A stretch of 30,363 bases of DNA from CAYRNC01 sp964425645 (GTDB lineage: Bacteria > Bacillota > Clostridia > Peptostreptococcales > Anaerovoracaceae). Under the pieces are notes generated by a model. It did no database searches. It saw nothing but the letters and a program-made list of their open reading frames with translations, and had not been told where the DNA came from. Location of the stretch: NCBI GenBank assembly GCA_964425645.1, contig CAYRNC010000015.1, positions 1-30,363 of the forward strand. Reading direction: 5' to 3'. Positions 7,599 through 15,820 of the stretch are shown here, piece by piece (within the stretch, counting starts at the first letter, position 1; each line of letters begins with the position of its first letter). A program made the translations under genes and the position numbers.

Positions 7599-8543
7599 CT
7601 ACGTTATTTTGTTTTGACATTTGCACATCTTATGCGCATTTCCCTGACTGTCCAACGCGGAGCATGAACCGCATATGCCCTCGCCGCAGCATATGCGGAA
7701 GTTGTTGCTTACGGAAACCCCTGCACTCGGTAAAACGCCCCTTACCAGATCGCCGATAACCGACAGATAATGATCGGAAGCAAGAATTACGACCGAATCG
7801 TATTGTTCCCGGTTAAGCAAATTGTGCAAATCCGAAAGATAGTCCTTCTCGGAAAGGCACATATATCTTATTATGCCTTTGCCGTCACCAAGAAAATCGG
7901 ATATCAGCTCCTCGCTGATCTTTTCAAGATCTATAACCCAGTCAACTCTATTTTTTTGCCAAAGATATGCCGCCGCCAGTATTCCCGGGGCAAGGCCCAT
8001 ACCTTTAGCTATTATCAATATCTTCTTATCCTTGACGTTTCTGCCTGTCAAATGTGAGACACCTAAGATGCCGTTTCGATATATGCCCCTTATCATAAGG
8101 CTGTCCTTTACGGCCGCAAGAGTCTTGGTTTTAGCGGATATGATTTTGACGGCCACCCATATGATACCTGTTTCTATATCTGCCTTTATTACGCATAAAG
8201 GCGTATCATAATAGCACGGACTGTCCTTCTCCCTAAGAAAAATGAATGATCCGGGCACGCTGGATTTAAGCGCAAAGCCTTTTTCAACTCTTAAAGCAAA
8301 GACGACCAGATCATCCATGTAGTATTTCTTGTCGAGGATTGCCCCGCTGAATTCAATCCTGGGATTATTAATTCTCCCGTTTCCCTGAAGATACTCGTTA
8401 TATACGCAAACACCTTTCCAGTTGCAATCACAGTCATTTTTCCCCTGCAGGCGGCTGCATATCAGGCAATCCCCCGTTGCAGCCAAATAGCACGGACAGT
8501 TTTCGGTTCCGACATCTATACAATCGATCAGCGTGTTACTCAT
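7599..8543 (-). CDS. PyrK-like FAD/NAD-binding iron-sulfur electron-transfer protein
   Basis: A 314-residue protein of the sulfide dehydrogenase / dihydroorotate dehydrogenase electron-transfer subunit group. A flavin-binding barrel (about 60-165) is followed by a nucleotide-binding domain (IAKGMGLAPGILAA) and a C-terminal [2Fe-2S] cluster motif with Cys286, Cys291, Cys294 and Cys307 (CCGEGICGSC...CKC). Unusually, residues 8-46 carry eight cysteines (Cys8, 16, 18, 26, 29, 38, 40, 46), a pattern absent from classical PyrK. No pyrD is adjacent, so pyrimidine synthesis is unlikely; it may pass electrons between NAD(P)H and an unknown partner. It lies 67 bases upstream of the activator gene and 103 bases downstream of the carboxypeptidase gene, so co-transcription with either is possible but not shown. 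Confidence 0.78.
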   Translation of the reverse strand: MSNTLIDCIDVGTENCPCYLAATGDCLICSRLQGKNDCDCNWKGVCVYNEYLQGNGRINNPRIEFSGAILDKKYYMDDLVVFALRVEKGFALKSSVPGSFIFLREKDSPCYYDTPLCVIKADIETGIIWVAVKIISAKTKTLAAVKDSLMIRGIYRNGILGVSHLTGRNVKDKKILIIAKGMGLAPGILAAAYLWQKNRVDWVIDLEKISEELISDFLGDGKGIIRYMCLSEKDYLSDLHNLLNREQYDSVVILASDHYLSVIGDLVRGVLPSAGVSVSNNFRICCGEGICGSCSALDSQGNAHKMCKCQNKIT

Positions 8544-8610
8544 CGTCGCGCCCCTTTCTAAAAACCAGGGCCGCCGGGGAATCCGATTGCCCTAATTACT
8601 ATTAGAAATA

Positions 8611-8625
8611 TGCTTTATCAAAGCA
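8611..8625 (-). terminator. Weak terminator-like hairpin after the carboxypeptidase gene
   Basis: TGCTTT-GAT-AAAGCA, 6-base stem with a 3-base loop, 21 bases past the carboxypeptidase stop and followed on the minus strand by TATTTCT. The poor T-run makes it a marginal terminator. Confidence 0.3.
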
Positions 8626-8646
8626 ATGGGTGACGAGGGACCTGTT

Positions 8647-9750
8647 TCATTCCGTACAATTAATATCTTCAAGATAGTAAAGCGGCTGATCGAAAATGTG
8701 CTCTCCCATATCGTAGACGGATAATTTGCCGGCCTCCTGCCAGCGATCAAGGGGGGCTGTTGCTGTCTTAGGCAAGCGGTAACATATATCCACTCTGCTT
8801 TTTTCCCCCTTGATGACAGGAAAGATTATATCATTTTTTGGTCCGACAAATACATGGTCACGTCCGCTTTTTGTCAACGGCACGGCCTTCAGTATTCGTC
8901 CCCCATCGGCAATTTTCCTTATTTCATAATTTTGATGGACGTAGTCCATTAATTTATAGCTGTCATTGAACCAATCGGGCGCCCGCATTACGACGCATAT
9001 CAATTCCATTTCATCCCGCTTAGAGGATGCCACGAGGGTTCGGCCGGAGGCACTGGTGTAACCGATTTTAATGCCGTTTCCTCCCTCATATTCGAACACG
9101 ACTTTATTCTTATTGTAAAATTGATTATGCTTTCCCGCTCCCCTGTCAGCTGTCCAATTTTTTGCACTGGCGACTTGTCGAAACTCTTCATTCATCATGG
9201 CCTCCCTCGCAATTAAAGCCATATCATAGCAGGTAGTATAATGGTTCTTATGAAAAAGACCGTTCGGGTTCATAAAATTCGTGTTAACTGCGCCAAGCAA
9301 AAATGCGCGGCGATTCATCAGCAAAACAAAATTATCAACGCCGCCCGCCACGGCTTTGCTGATAGCCACGGCCGCATCATTTCCCGAACGAAGCATCAGT
9401 CCATAAACCAGGTCCCGCATTGAGATGAGCTCGTCTGGAGCGAGGTAGATTGAAGAGCCTTCGATTCCGACAGCCTCGGGCGGGATGCGAATTTTAGAAT
9501 CCGGATTCATTCTTTCAACGGCAAGCAAGCCTGTCATTATCTTTGTGGTGCTTGCCGGATAGGATCTCATATTCGCCTGTTTATCGTATAAGATTCTGCC
9601 GGAGTTTACCTCGATTACGACAGCGCTTTCGGCGGATATTTCAGGACAGGGCGGCAGAGGAGAACTTTCAGCCGATGCCGGTAAAGGAAGCAGCGTGGCG
9701 ATGACAGTGACCAGCACAGCCTTAAGCAAATAGCCTTTTTTTATGTTCAT
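8647..9750 (-). CDS. D-alanyl-D-alanine carboxypeptidase, DacF/DacA type (peptidase S11)
   Basis: A 367-residue low-molecular-weight penicillin-binding protein that trims the terminal D-Ala from peptidoglycan stem peptides. A signal peptide covers about residues 1-27 (hydrophobic core to PASA). Active-site motifs are SxxK as Ser67-Thr-Thr-Lys70, SGN at 122-124, and the third motif as KIG at 228-230 (GIKIGYT) where the family nearly always has KTG. The end of the protein carries the beta-rich domain typical of PBP5/DacF. The start has AGGAG nine bases upstream, inside an inverted repeat (9757-9797). It follows scpB by 77 bases; scpAB beside a DacF gene is a common clostridial order. The Thr to Ile change in KTG could lower activity or be a base-call error. 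Confidence 0.9.
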   Translation of the reverse strand: MNIKKGYLLKAVLVTVIATLLPLPASAESSPLPPCPEISAESAVVIEVNSGRILYDKQANMRSYPASTTKIMTGLLAVERMNPDSKIRIPPEAVGIEGSSIYLAPDELISMRDLVYGLMLRSGNDAAVAISKAVAGGVDNFVLLMNRRAFLLGAVNTNFMNPNGLFHKNHYTTCYDMALIAREAMMNEEFRQVASAKNWTADRGAGKHNQFYNKNKVVFEYEGGNGIKIGYTSASGRTLVASSKRDEMELICVVMRAPDWFNDSYKLMDYVHQNYEIRKIADGGRILKAVPLTKSGRDHVFVGPKNDIIFPVIKGEKSRVDICYRLPKTATAPLDRWQEAGKLSVYDMGEHIFDQPLYYLEDINCTE

Positions 9751-9756
9751 TATAAA

Positions 9757-9797
9757 AACTCCTTTCCTAAGCTATTTTTGTCAAAGGGAAAGGAGTT
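9757..9797 (-). promoter_or_regulatory. Perfect 11-base inverted repeat burying the carboxypeptidase ribosome binding site
   Basis: On the minus strand AACTCCTTTCC (9787-9797) pairs perfectly with GGAAAGGAGTT (9757-9767) across a 19-base loop. The 3' arm contains the AGGAG ribosome site of the downstream gene, and five T follow before the ATG at 9750. It can be read as a terminator between scpB and the carboxypeptidase gene, as an RBS-sequestering hairpin, or both. Confidence 0.6.
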
Positions 9798-9827
9798 ATG
9801 CTGGATAATAGTTACAAGTGAATATAA

Positions 9828-10418
9828 TTATCCCGTATCAAACGTAATCTTTATTTGCTCCGTATCTTGTTTTTCTAAATCAGATGATCCTTCTAAAATA
9901 TCGTCAATATCCTCGATTTTAGGAAGGTCCTTTATGCTTGTAAAACTGAAATGTTTAAGGAAAAGCCTTGTGGTCCCGTACAGGATCGGTCTGCCTATAC
10001 CGCTGCCTCTTCCCACTTCCTCTATCAGCCCTTTTTTCATAAGCCCTTCGATAACCCGATCACATTTAATGCCTCTTATACCCTCTATTTCGCTTTTTAC
10101 AACAGGCTGCCTGTAGGCGATCACCGCCAGAACTTCAAGGGCTGATTTTGAAAGTCTTTGTTCTTTTACCGGGGTACAAAGACGTTCTATGTAGATGCTG
10201 TTTTCTTCTTTTGTACAAAATTGAAAGCATTTATCGATTTCGCGAATGAGTATGCCCCGACCCTGCGTTTCATATTCTTTCTGCAATTCCTTAAAATAAC
10301 CGTAGGCTTCCTTACGGTCTATGCCGAAGACCTCCGCCGCATCCTTTACATCCAAAGGATCCCCCCAAACAAAGAGCATTGATTCGAAAGCGGATTTTAT
10401 ATTTTCCTTATTATACAT
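9828..10418 (-). CDS. scpB: Segregation and condensation protein B
   Basis: A 196-residue ScpB, the kleisin-associated subunit of the SMC-ScpAB condensin-like complex that organises and helps partition the chromosome. Two winged-helix domains are evident: residues about 5-80 (FESMLFVWGDPLDVKDAAEVFGI) and about 90-160, with the highly conserved segment KSALEVLAVIAYRQPVVKSEIEGIRG and then GRGSGIGRPILYGTT. Length is normal. The ATG at 10418 lies seven bases after the scpA stop, so the two genes are translated as a pair. Nothing unusual is seen. Confidence 0.96.
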   Translation of the reverse strand: MYNKENIKSAFESMLFVWGDPLDVKDAAEVFGIDRKEAYGYFKELQKEYETQGRGILIREIDKCFQFCTKEENSIYIERLCTPVKEQRLSKSALEVLAVIAYRQPVVKSEIEGIRGIKCDRVIEGLMKKGLIEEVGRGSGIGRPILYGTTRLFLKHFSFTSIKDLPKIEDIDDILEGSSDLEKQDTEQIKITFDTG

Positions 10419-10425
10419 ACGAAAC

Positions 10426-11181
10426 CTATGCTCCCCTTTGGGATGATGAATCGGGCTCGCCGGCTATGAGAATAATTTCTCCGAAATTCACGTTTTGCTT
10501 AAGCTTAATACGCTTTTGCCTTGCCAGCTCCAACATGGAAAGAAAGGTCAGAATTACGCTATGGCGATCACGCTTGTCCGATATAAGTTCCCTGAATCTT
10601 AGCCTGCCCGCTTTCCGAAGAATTTCTTTTACCTGCAGGATCCTTTCTTCAATGCTCATGCGCTTGTGTCTGTCCCCCGCATATTGCTGTTTAACCTCTG
10701 ACACTTTTTTTTGATTATGCAAAAAAAGGTTGAACGCCTTAACAAAACGGTTGGAATCTAAACAAAGATAAACATCCGGCTCTTTAGTATAAATACTGAT
10801 ATCGTCCTTCGGTTTCGTAAATATGCAGCGGCTCACTTCCTCCCTTTCCTCAAGGAATCGAGCGGCCTGTTTGTAGCGTTTGTATTCTAACAGCCGGATC
10901 ACGAGTTCCTTTCTCGGATCCCCGGGTACACCCCCATCATCCGATGTTTCAGTCCAAGGAAGCAGCATCCTGGATTTTATTTCTATCAGTGTGGCTGCCA
11001 ACGCAATGAATTCACCTGATAAAGCCACGTCCAATCCTCTCATATCTTCCATGTATTCTATGTATTGCCCTGTAATTTGAGATAACTTTATATCGTAAAT
11101 GCTCATCTTTGCATTTTCAATCAGATAGACCAAGAGATCAAAGGGTCCCTCAAAGATATCGAGCCTGACTTTATATCTCAT
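10426..11181 (-). CDS. scpA: Segregation and condensation protein A (kleisin)
   Basis: A 251-residue ScpA, the kleisin subunit bridging the SMC heads and binding ScpB. The N-terminal SMC-neck-binding segment is clear (YKVRLDIFEGPFDLLVYLIENAKMSIYDI), as is the C-terminal winged helix (VILTFLSMLELARQKRIKLKQ). The frame opens with GTG at 11184, but the ATG next to it at 11179-11181 has AAGGAG six bases upstream and is preferred. It is followed by scpB. A plausible sigma-A promoter lies at 11216-11244. Confidence 0.95.
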   Translation of the reverse strand: MRYKVRLDIFEGPFDLLVYLIENAKMSIYDIKLSQITGQYIEYMEDMRGLDVALSGEFIALAATLIEIKSRMLLPWTETSDDGGVPGDPRKELVIRLLEYKRYKQAARFLEEREEVSRCIFTKPKDDISIYTKEPDVYLCLDSNRFVKAFNLFLHNQKKVSEVKQQYAGDRHKRMSIEERILQVKEILRKAGRLRFRELISDKRDRHSVILTFLSMLELARQKRIKLKQNVNFGEIILIAGEPDSSSQRGA

Positions 11182-11215
11182 CACGCACTCCTTAGATTAA
11201 TTGTTAAACTACATA

Positions 11216-11244
11216 ATTTTATCATAGAAGGCCCTCACTTGAAA
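11216..11244 (-). promoter_or_regulatory. Candidate promoter of scpAB
   Basis: Minus strand: -35-like TTTCAA (11239-11244), 17-base spacer, -10 TAAAAT (11216-11221), 35 bases before the scpA start. The -35 element is weak. The -35 lies in an imperfect inverted repeat (11235-11259) that overlaps the argD stop codon and has no T-run, so that repeat is not a convincing terminator. Confidence 0.4.
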
Positions 11245-11249
11245 GCATT

Positions 11250-12424
11250 TCAAGCGAGATAATTTTTAAGTATCAAAAGCCCCTTATCGATCTCACTTTG
11301 GCTTATTGTCAAAGGAGGCAGAAACCTCATCACATCCTTGCCGGCGCTTAAAACCAAAAGTCCCTTCGGAAGGAGTTCCGCCACGGCTTGACCCGGTGAT
11401 ATACCATCAAGCCTTAGTCCTATCATCAGCCCTTTCCCTCTTACTTCCTTAACCGAAGGATTTCCNNNNNNNNNNTCATTATGTATTCTCCTTTTTTCTT
11501 CACACCTTCCAAAAAGCCTTCAGCTGTAATTATATCCAAAACAGCATTTGCCCCGGCACAAGCTATGGGGTTGCCCCCGAAGGTTGAGCCATGAGTGCCT
11601 GACGTCAGTACGGCGCTGCACTCATCGTTTACGAGCACAGCTCCTATGGGCAGTCCTCCCCCTAGTCCTTTGGCTGTAGTGACGATATCCGGTCTGACTC
11701 CAAATCCCTGATAGCTGAACATATGCCCTGTACGGCCGTTTCCCGTCTGAACCTCGTCGAATATGAGCAGGATGTCCTTTTCCTTTGCCTTTTCCGTCAA
11801 TTCCCTTACATAGGATTCCCTAAGAGGAACTACGCCTCCTTCACCCTGAATGCCTTCTACCATGATTGCACAGACATCATCCTTAAGGGCCTCCTTTAAG
11901 TCCCCCTCATAGTTTGGGGCAATATAGCGAAATCCTTCTGCAAAGGGGAAGAAATGCTTGTGATAATCGGGCTGTCCTGTTGCGGTCAATGCCGCCATAG
12001 TCCTCCCGTGAAATGATTGATCCAATGTTACAATGACAGCTCGCCCCGCACCGTAGCGGTCCCTGCTGTATTTTCTTGCTATTTTAATTGCCCCTTCATT
12101 AGCTTCAGAGCCGCTGTTACCGAAAAATATTTTTTCCATCCCCGAAACGGCAGTCAGCCGTTTTGCCAAGAGTACATAGGGCTCGGAATAAAACAGATTG
12201 GAGATATGAGCAAGTTGCGATGCCTGGAGGCTTACCGCCTCAATCCAATGGGGGTGGGAATGACCTAATGAACAGACCCCTATACCGCTTCCGAAATCCA
12301 CATATTCCTTTCCTTTGTCATCATAAAGCAGGCTTCCTTTCCCATGGGTAAAGGCAACTTCGTAGCGGCTGTAGCTTTGAATGACATGCAGGGCATCCAG
12401 CTTTTTAATTTCATCAAGGTTCAT
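11250..12424 (-). CDS. argD: Acetylornithine aminotransferase (interrupted by an assembly gap)
   Basis: PLP-dependent class III aminotransferase making N-acetylornithine in arginine synthesis. Recognisable segments: YVDFGSGIGVCSLGHSHP, the PLP-phosphate region GNSGSEANEGAIKIARKY, IFDEVQTGNGRTG, and TTAKGLGGGLPIGAV with the Schiff-base lysine. Ten N at 11466-11475 interrupt it. Translating past the gap as written gives a false stop at 11441; the frame shifted by one gives 71 further residues with normal ArgD ending (VRGKGLMIGLRLDG...FLPPLTIS) and a TGA at 11250-11252. So the gene is intact and only the gap length is wrong. The ATG at 12422-12424 has GGAGG six bases upstream and is chosen over the one at 12430, which touches the ribosome site. 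It overlaps the end of argB. Confidence 0.93.
11466..11475. other. Assembly gap (10 N) inside argD
   Basis: The two flanking halves of argD are in different frames if the gap is 10 bases, and in the same frame if it is 8, 11, 14 and so on. Comparison with the usual ArgD spacing between GEY-I/F-M and VRGKGLMIG suggests about 25-30 missing bases. The N run is therefore a placeholder. Confidence 0.9.
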
Positions 12425-13310
12425 ATACATCCTCCGGATCCCGGGTGATCATGGTTCCTATACCTTCATCTGAAAGAAGCTCTATTAAAATGGAATGAGG
12501 TATTCTCCCGTCGATAATATGGGTTCTTTCCACCCCGCCGTTTAATGCCTCAACGCAGCATTCCACTTTCGGGACCATGCCCCCCGTTATAATCTTTTTA
12601 TCCATCATTTCAGGAATATCAGATAATGTGAGCTGTGGGATCAAGGTGCTCTCATCTCCCGTATCCTCCATAATTCCCCGAACATCAGTCAACAGGATCA
12701 GCTTTATGGCATTGAGGGCTACGGCTAATTTCGCCGCTGCGGTATCAGCGTTTATATTATATCGTTCGCCGCTGTCTATCCCGCAGGCCACTCCGGAAAT
12801 TACCGGGATATACCCCTTTTCTAGATTTCCGTTAATCACCGTCGGATCGATAGAGATGATCCGTCCTACCAACCCATAATCCCTGCCTTCTTCCCGAAAT
12901 CTTACCGCTTTTATCATATTTCCGTCCATGCCGCAAAGGCCTATGGATCTACCGCCGACCCGACCGATCATAGAGACAAGATTTTTATTGATTCTGCCGC
13001 ATAAAATCTGCTGCACCACATCCATGGTTTCCTCATTTGTATACCTTAATCCGTTTATAAAATGCGATTCTATATTCATCCTTTTAAGTGTCTCGTTGAT
13101 CTCCGGGCCGCCCCNNNNNNNNNNGACGACCACAATATTTATACCCACGAGGGATAAAAGCACTATATCCCTTACAACATCCTCTTTGAGGGCCGTATGC
13201 GTCATAGCGTTGCCCCCGTACTTGATTACAATAGTCTTTTTATTAAACGCCTGAATATAGGGAAGGGCCTGCACCAAAAGGCCCGCCTTTTCCGATAGTT
13301 CCTGCACCAT
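12414..13310 (-). CDS. argB: Acetylglutamate kinase (contains an assembly gap)
   Basis: Phosphorylates N-acetylglutamate in the second step of arginine synthesis. Visible motifs: KTIVIKYGGNAM near the start, GGPEINETLKR, GLCGMDGNMIKA, NINADTAAAKLAVAL and GGMVPKVECCVEAL. Ten N at 13115-13124 fall in the conserved VVVHGGGPEIN nucleotide loop. The open frame reaches back to a TTG at 13343, but ATG at 13308-13310 is preceded by AAGGAACGGAG at about seven bases and begins MVQELSEKAGLL, the usual ArgB start, giving about 298 residues. It lies 29 bases after argJ and overlaps argD by 11 bases. A feedback-type N-terminal helix is short, so arginine sensitivity cannot be judged. Confidence 0.94.
   Translation of the reverse strand: MVQELSEKAGLLVQALPYIQAFNKKTIVIKYGGNAMTHTALKEDVVRDIVLLSLVGINIVVVXXXXGGPEINETLKRMNIESHFINGLRYTNEETMDVVQQILCGRINKNLVSMIGRVGGRSIGLCGMDGNMIKAVRFREEGRDYGLVGRIISIDPTVINGNLEKGYIPVISGVACGIDSGERYNINADTAAAKLAVALNAIKLILLTDVRGIMEDTGDESTLIPQLTLSDIPEMMDKKIITGGMVPKVECCVEALNGGVERTHIIDGRIPHSILIELLSDEGIGTMITRDPEDVYEP
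13115..13124. other. Assembly gap (10 N) inside argB
   Basis: The gap replaces the HG of the almost invariant VVVHGGGPEIN motif. From the flanks, only about four bases seem to be missing, so ten N again look like a placeholder. As 10 minus 4 is a multiple of three, the frame is kept across it. Confidence 0.8.
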
Positions 13311-13339
13311 AATAATCTCCGTTCCTTTTTCATTTTTCA

Positions 13340-14554
13340 TCAAGATCGATAATCTCCGTTAATTCTCACATATTCATAAGACAGATCGCAGCCCCAGGCG
13401 GTCGCTTTTTCCGTTCCTTCTTTGAGATCCACAAGGATCTCCACCTCGCTTTCCGCTAGAACCCGCTTTGCCGTCGTCTCATCAAAATTGAGGCCTCTGC
13501 CGTTTTTACAAACTGAAATGATACCTCCCTTTGAACGAAAGGATATATCCGTTTTCAGATAGTCAAAGTCAGGGCCGGAATATCCCAAGGCACACAGCAC
13601 CCTTCCCCAATTGGCATCGCTTCCGAACATAGCTGCCTTAGTTAAAGACGATGAAATGACGGCTTTTGCCATATCAGATGCCTTATCCTCATTTTCTGCA
13701 TTCTTTACGGTACAAATGACAAGCCTCGTGGCTCCCTCCCCGTCTTTAGCCAATTCTTTGGCTAGATGAGTACAAATATCCAGCAAAGCTTTGGTAAAGA
13801 TTCTATAGTCCGAAGAGTCCTCTGTTTCTATCACAGAATTTCCTGCAAGCCCGTTTGCCAGTATGCAGGCCATATCGTTTGTCGAAGTGTCTCCGTCAAC
13901 ACTTATCCTGTTGAAAGTTTTGCTTACACAATAGGATAATGCTTTTTTAAGCAGAGTCTGCTCAATATTGACATCGGTCGTAAGAAACGTCAAAGTTGTA
14001 CCCATGTCAGGGTGTATCATACCGGAACCTTTGGATATTCCTCCTATTTTAACGGTAACGCCCGAAATATCTATTGACAGCGCATACTCCTTATAATAAG
14101 TATCCGATGTCATTATGGCTTTTGCCGCATCGCTGCTCCCTTTCGTTGAAAGGGCTGACGCCAAGGCAGGCATCTTTGCCTCTATGAAATCTATTTCTAA
14201 AGGAACACCGATAATGCCTGTTGAAGCAACTATGACATCTTTTGCATCTATATCCAGTGCTTTCGCCGCAGCCTCCGCCATGCGTACAGCGTATTCCTCT
14301 CCAAAGGGTGCACAGGAATTAGCATTTCCTGAATTAGCGGTTATCGCTTGAGCGACTCCGTCTTTTAAATGCCCCATGGTAATGTAAAGCGGCGCTGCCT
14401 TGACTTTGTTCGACGTATAAACTGCGGCAGCTTTACAGGGAACCTCGCTGAAAATTAAAGCAAGATCCTTTTTTTCTTTTTCCTTTTTGATACCTGCGCT
14501 GCAACCGGAAGCGACAAATCCGTTGGGAGCGCATATACCGTTTTTTATTATCAT
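13340..14554 (-). CDS. argJ: Glutamate N-acetyltransferase / amino-acid acetyltransferase (bifunctional ornithine acetyltransferase)
   Basis: A 404-residue ArgJ that transfers the acetyl group from N-acetylornithine to glutamate, recycling acetyl in the pathway. The N-terminal part has AVYTSNKVKAAPL and ANSGNANSC; the self-cleavage site is MGTTLTFLTTD, cleavage expected before Thr186, where most homologues have ATML. The C-terminal chain holds SDANWGRVLCALGYSG and the ending YVRINGDYRS. No separate argE/argA is seen here, which fits the cyclic pathway. ATG at 14554 with AAAGGA upstream; 14 bases after argC and followed by argB after 29 bases. Whether it also uses acetyl-CoA cannot be read from sequence. 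Confidence 0.96.
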   Translation of the reverse strand: MIIKNGICAPNGFVASGCSAGIKKEKEKKDLALIFSEVPCKAAAVYTSNKVKAAPLYITMGHLKDGVAQAITANSGNANSCAPFGEEYAVRMAEAAAKALDIDAKDVIVASTGIIGVPLEIDFIEAKMPALASALSTKGSSDAAKAIMTSDTYYKEYALSIDISGVTVKIGGISKGSGMIHPDMGTTLTFLTTDVNIEQTLLKKALSYCVSKTFNRISVDGDTSTNDMACILANGLAGNSVIETEDSSDYRIFTKALLDICTHLAKELAKDGEGATRLVICTVKNAENEDKASDMAKAVISSSLTKAAMFGSDANWGRVLCALGYSGPDFDYLKTDISFRSKGGIISVCKNGRGLNFDETTAKRVLAESEVEILVDLKEGTEKATAWGCDLSYEYVRINGDYRS

Positions 14555-14568
14555 ATCAGCAATCCTTT

Positions 14569-15624
14569 CTAAAAAGCCGGGGCGGCCTTTGGAAGCCCCA
14601 TAGTCTCCGGAAAACCAAATATCATGTTCATGTTCTGAATAGCCTGCCCGGCCGCACCCTTCACCATATTATCAATAGCGCTGCAGATGATAAGCTTTCC
14701 GGCATGCGGATCCCGATGCAAAGATATATGACAGCAGTTGGTCATTCTTACATTCTTGACATTTGCATGCTCCGCTTCATCCAAAACTATAATAAAAGGC
14801 TCCTTGCTGAAAACATCTTCGTAGCATGTGCGTATTGCATGATAATCCGATTTCATATCACAGTAAATGGTGGACAATATTCCTCTGTTCAAGGGAAGCA
14901 GGTGAGGAGTAAACGTAACATTTACTTCGGCTCCGGATATCCGGCTTAACGTTTCCTCTATTTCCGGCCTGTGCCTGTGCTCTCCGGCTTTATAGGCGGA
15001 AAACGCCTCGTTGCATTCCGGGAAATGGGTCCCCCTCGTTACACTTCTTCCCGCCCCCGTCACGCCGGATTTAGAATCGATTATGATATTCCTGCGATCC
15101 ACCAGATCGTTTTTTAAAGCGGGATAAAGGGCAAGAGAGGCCGAAGTTGGATAGCATCCCGGATTTGCGATCAGTCGGTTTCTTTTCCCCTTGATTCTTT
15201 TAATATCATCTCTAAACACTTCGCACAATCCGTAAACCGCCTCTTTATGCAGGTCTGGAACTTTGAATTCCGATCCGTACCATTCTTTATACACCGATTC
15301 TTCAGCCAATCGAAAATCAGCCCCTAAATCGATTAAAGCTACACCCTTCTCCATGCATTTGGCCGCGATTTCCTCAGACAGCCCATGAGGAAGACACGCA
15401 AATATCACATCGCAGGAATCCAACATCGCATCAGGATCCTTATCCAAAACAATGTCACATGTAGCAAGAAAGCCCGGATATATTAAAGATATATCCTTTC
15501 CGCCGAAGCTTACAGAGCTTAATGCGATTACATCCGCTAGAGGATGATCCAACAAAAGCCGCAAAAGCTCTGTTCCTGCATAACCGGTGGATCCCACGAC
15601 CCCTACTTTAAGTTTTTCACTCAT
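14569..15624 (-). CDS. argC: N-acetyl-gamma-glutamyl-phosphate reductase
   Basis: A 351-residue NADPH-dependent reductase, third step of arginine synthesis. The dinucleotide-binding GSTGYAG is at residues 11-17 and the catalytic Cys157 is in NPGCYPTSASLALYP. The helper segment PHLLPLNRGILSTIY is also present. Length is typical. ATG start with AGGAGA upstream. It is the first gene of argCJBD, 46 bases downstream of a promoter whose spacer is covered by an ARG box, so the operon is probably repressed by an ArgR/AhrC protein with arginine. Confidence 0.97.
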   Translation of the reverse strand: MSEKLKVGVVGSTGYAGTELLRLLLDHPLADVIALSSVSFGGKDISLIYPGFLATCDIVLDKDPDAMLDSCDVIFACLPHGLSEEIAAKCMEKGVALIDLGADFRLAEESVYKEWYGSEFKVPDLHKEAVYGLCEVFRDDIKRIKGKRNRLIANPGCYPTSASLALYPALKNDLVDRRNIIIDSKSGVTGAGRSVTRGTHFPECNEAFSAYKAGEHRHRPEIEETLSRISGAEVNVTFTPHLLPLNRGILSTIYCDMKSDYHAIRTCYEDVFSKEPFIIVLDEAEHANVKNVRMTNCCHISLHRDPHAGKLIICSAIDNMVKGAAGQAIQNMNMIFGFPETMGLPKAAPAF

Positions 15625-15669
15625 TGTTATTCTCCTGTTGCATATAAGTTTACCGCATAATATTTTATA

Positions 15670-15698
15670 ATTATACAGTGATGTGCAATTTTATGCAA
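15670..15698 (-). promoter_or_regulatory. Promoter of the argCJBD operon
   Basis: Minus strand: -35 TTGCAT (15693-15698), 17-base spacer, perfect -10 TATAAT (15670-15675) with TG one base before it. The transcript would start about 40 bases before the argC ATG. Confidence 0.75.
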
Positions 15699-15699
15699 G
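15682..15699. promoter_or_regulatory. ARG box (ArgR/AhrC operator) over the argC promoter
   Basis: TGTGCAATTTTATGCAAG matches the Bacillus-type ARG box TNTGNATWWWWATNCANA at 12 of 14 defined positions. It covers the -35 element and most of the spacer, where repressor binding would block RNA polymerase. Confidence 0.7.
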
Positions 15700-15820
15700 C
15701 ATTATCTTAATATTTCTTTATAAACTAATATTTATACAAAGATATCCGTTTAAAAAGAAAACCCCCGCCTTTTCAGCAATGTCATTAAATTATGGCAAAA
15801 TATGCGCCAGAACAAAAATT

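Noticed and set aside
9000..9191. Second minus-strand frame inside the carboxypeptidase gene
   Set aside because: Out-of-frame shadow of the S11 peptidase gene; no ribosome site and no motif.
11235..11259. Hairpin at the argD end as terminator
   Set aside because: The stem is fair but no T-run follows on the minus strand, and it overlaps a likely scpA promoter.
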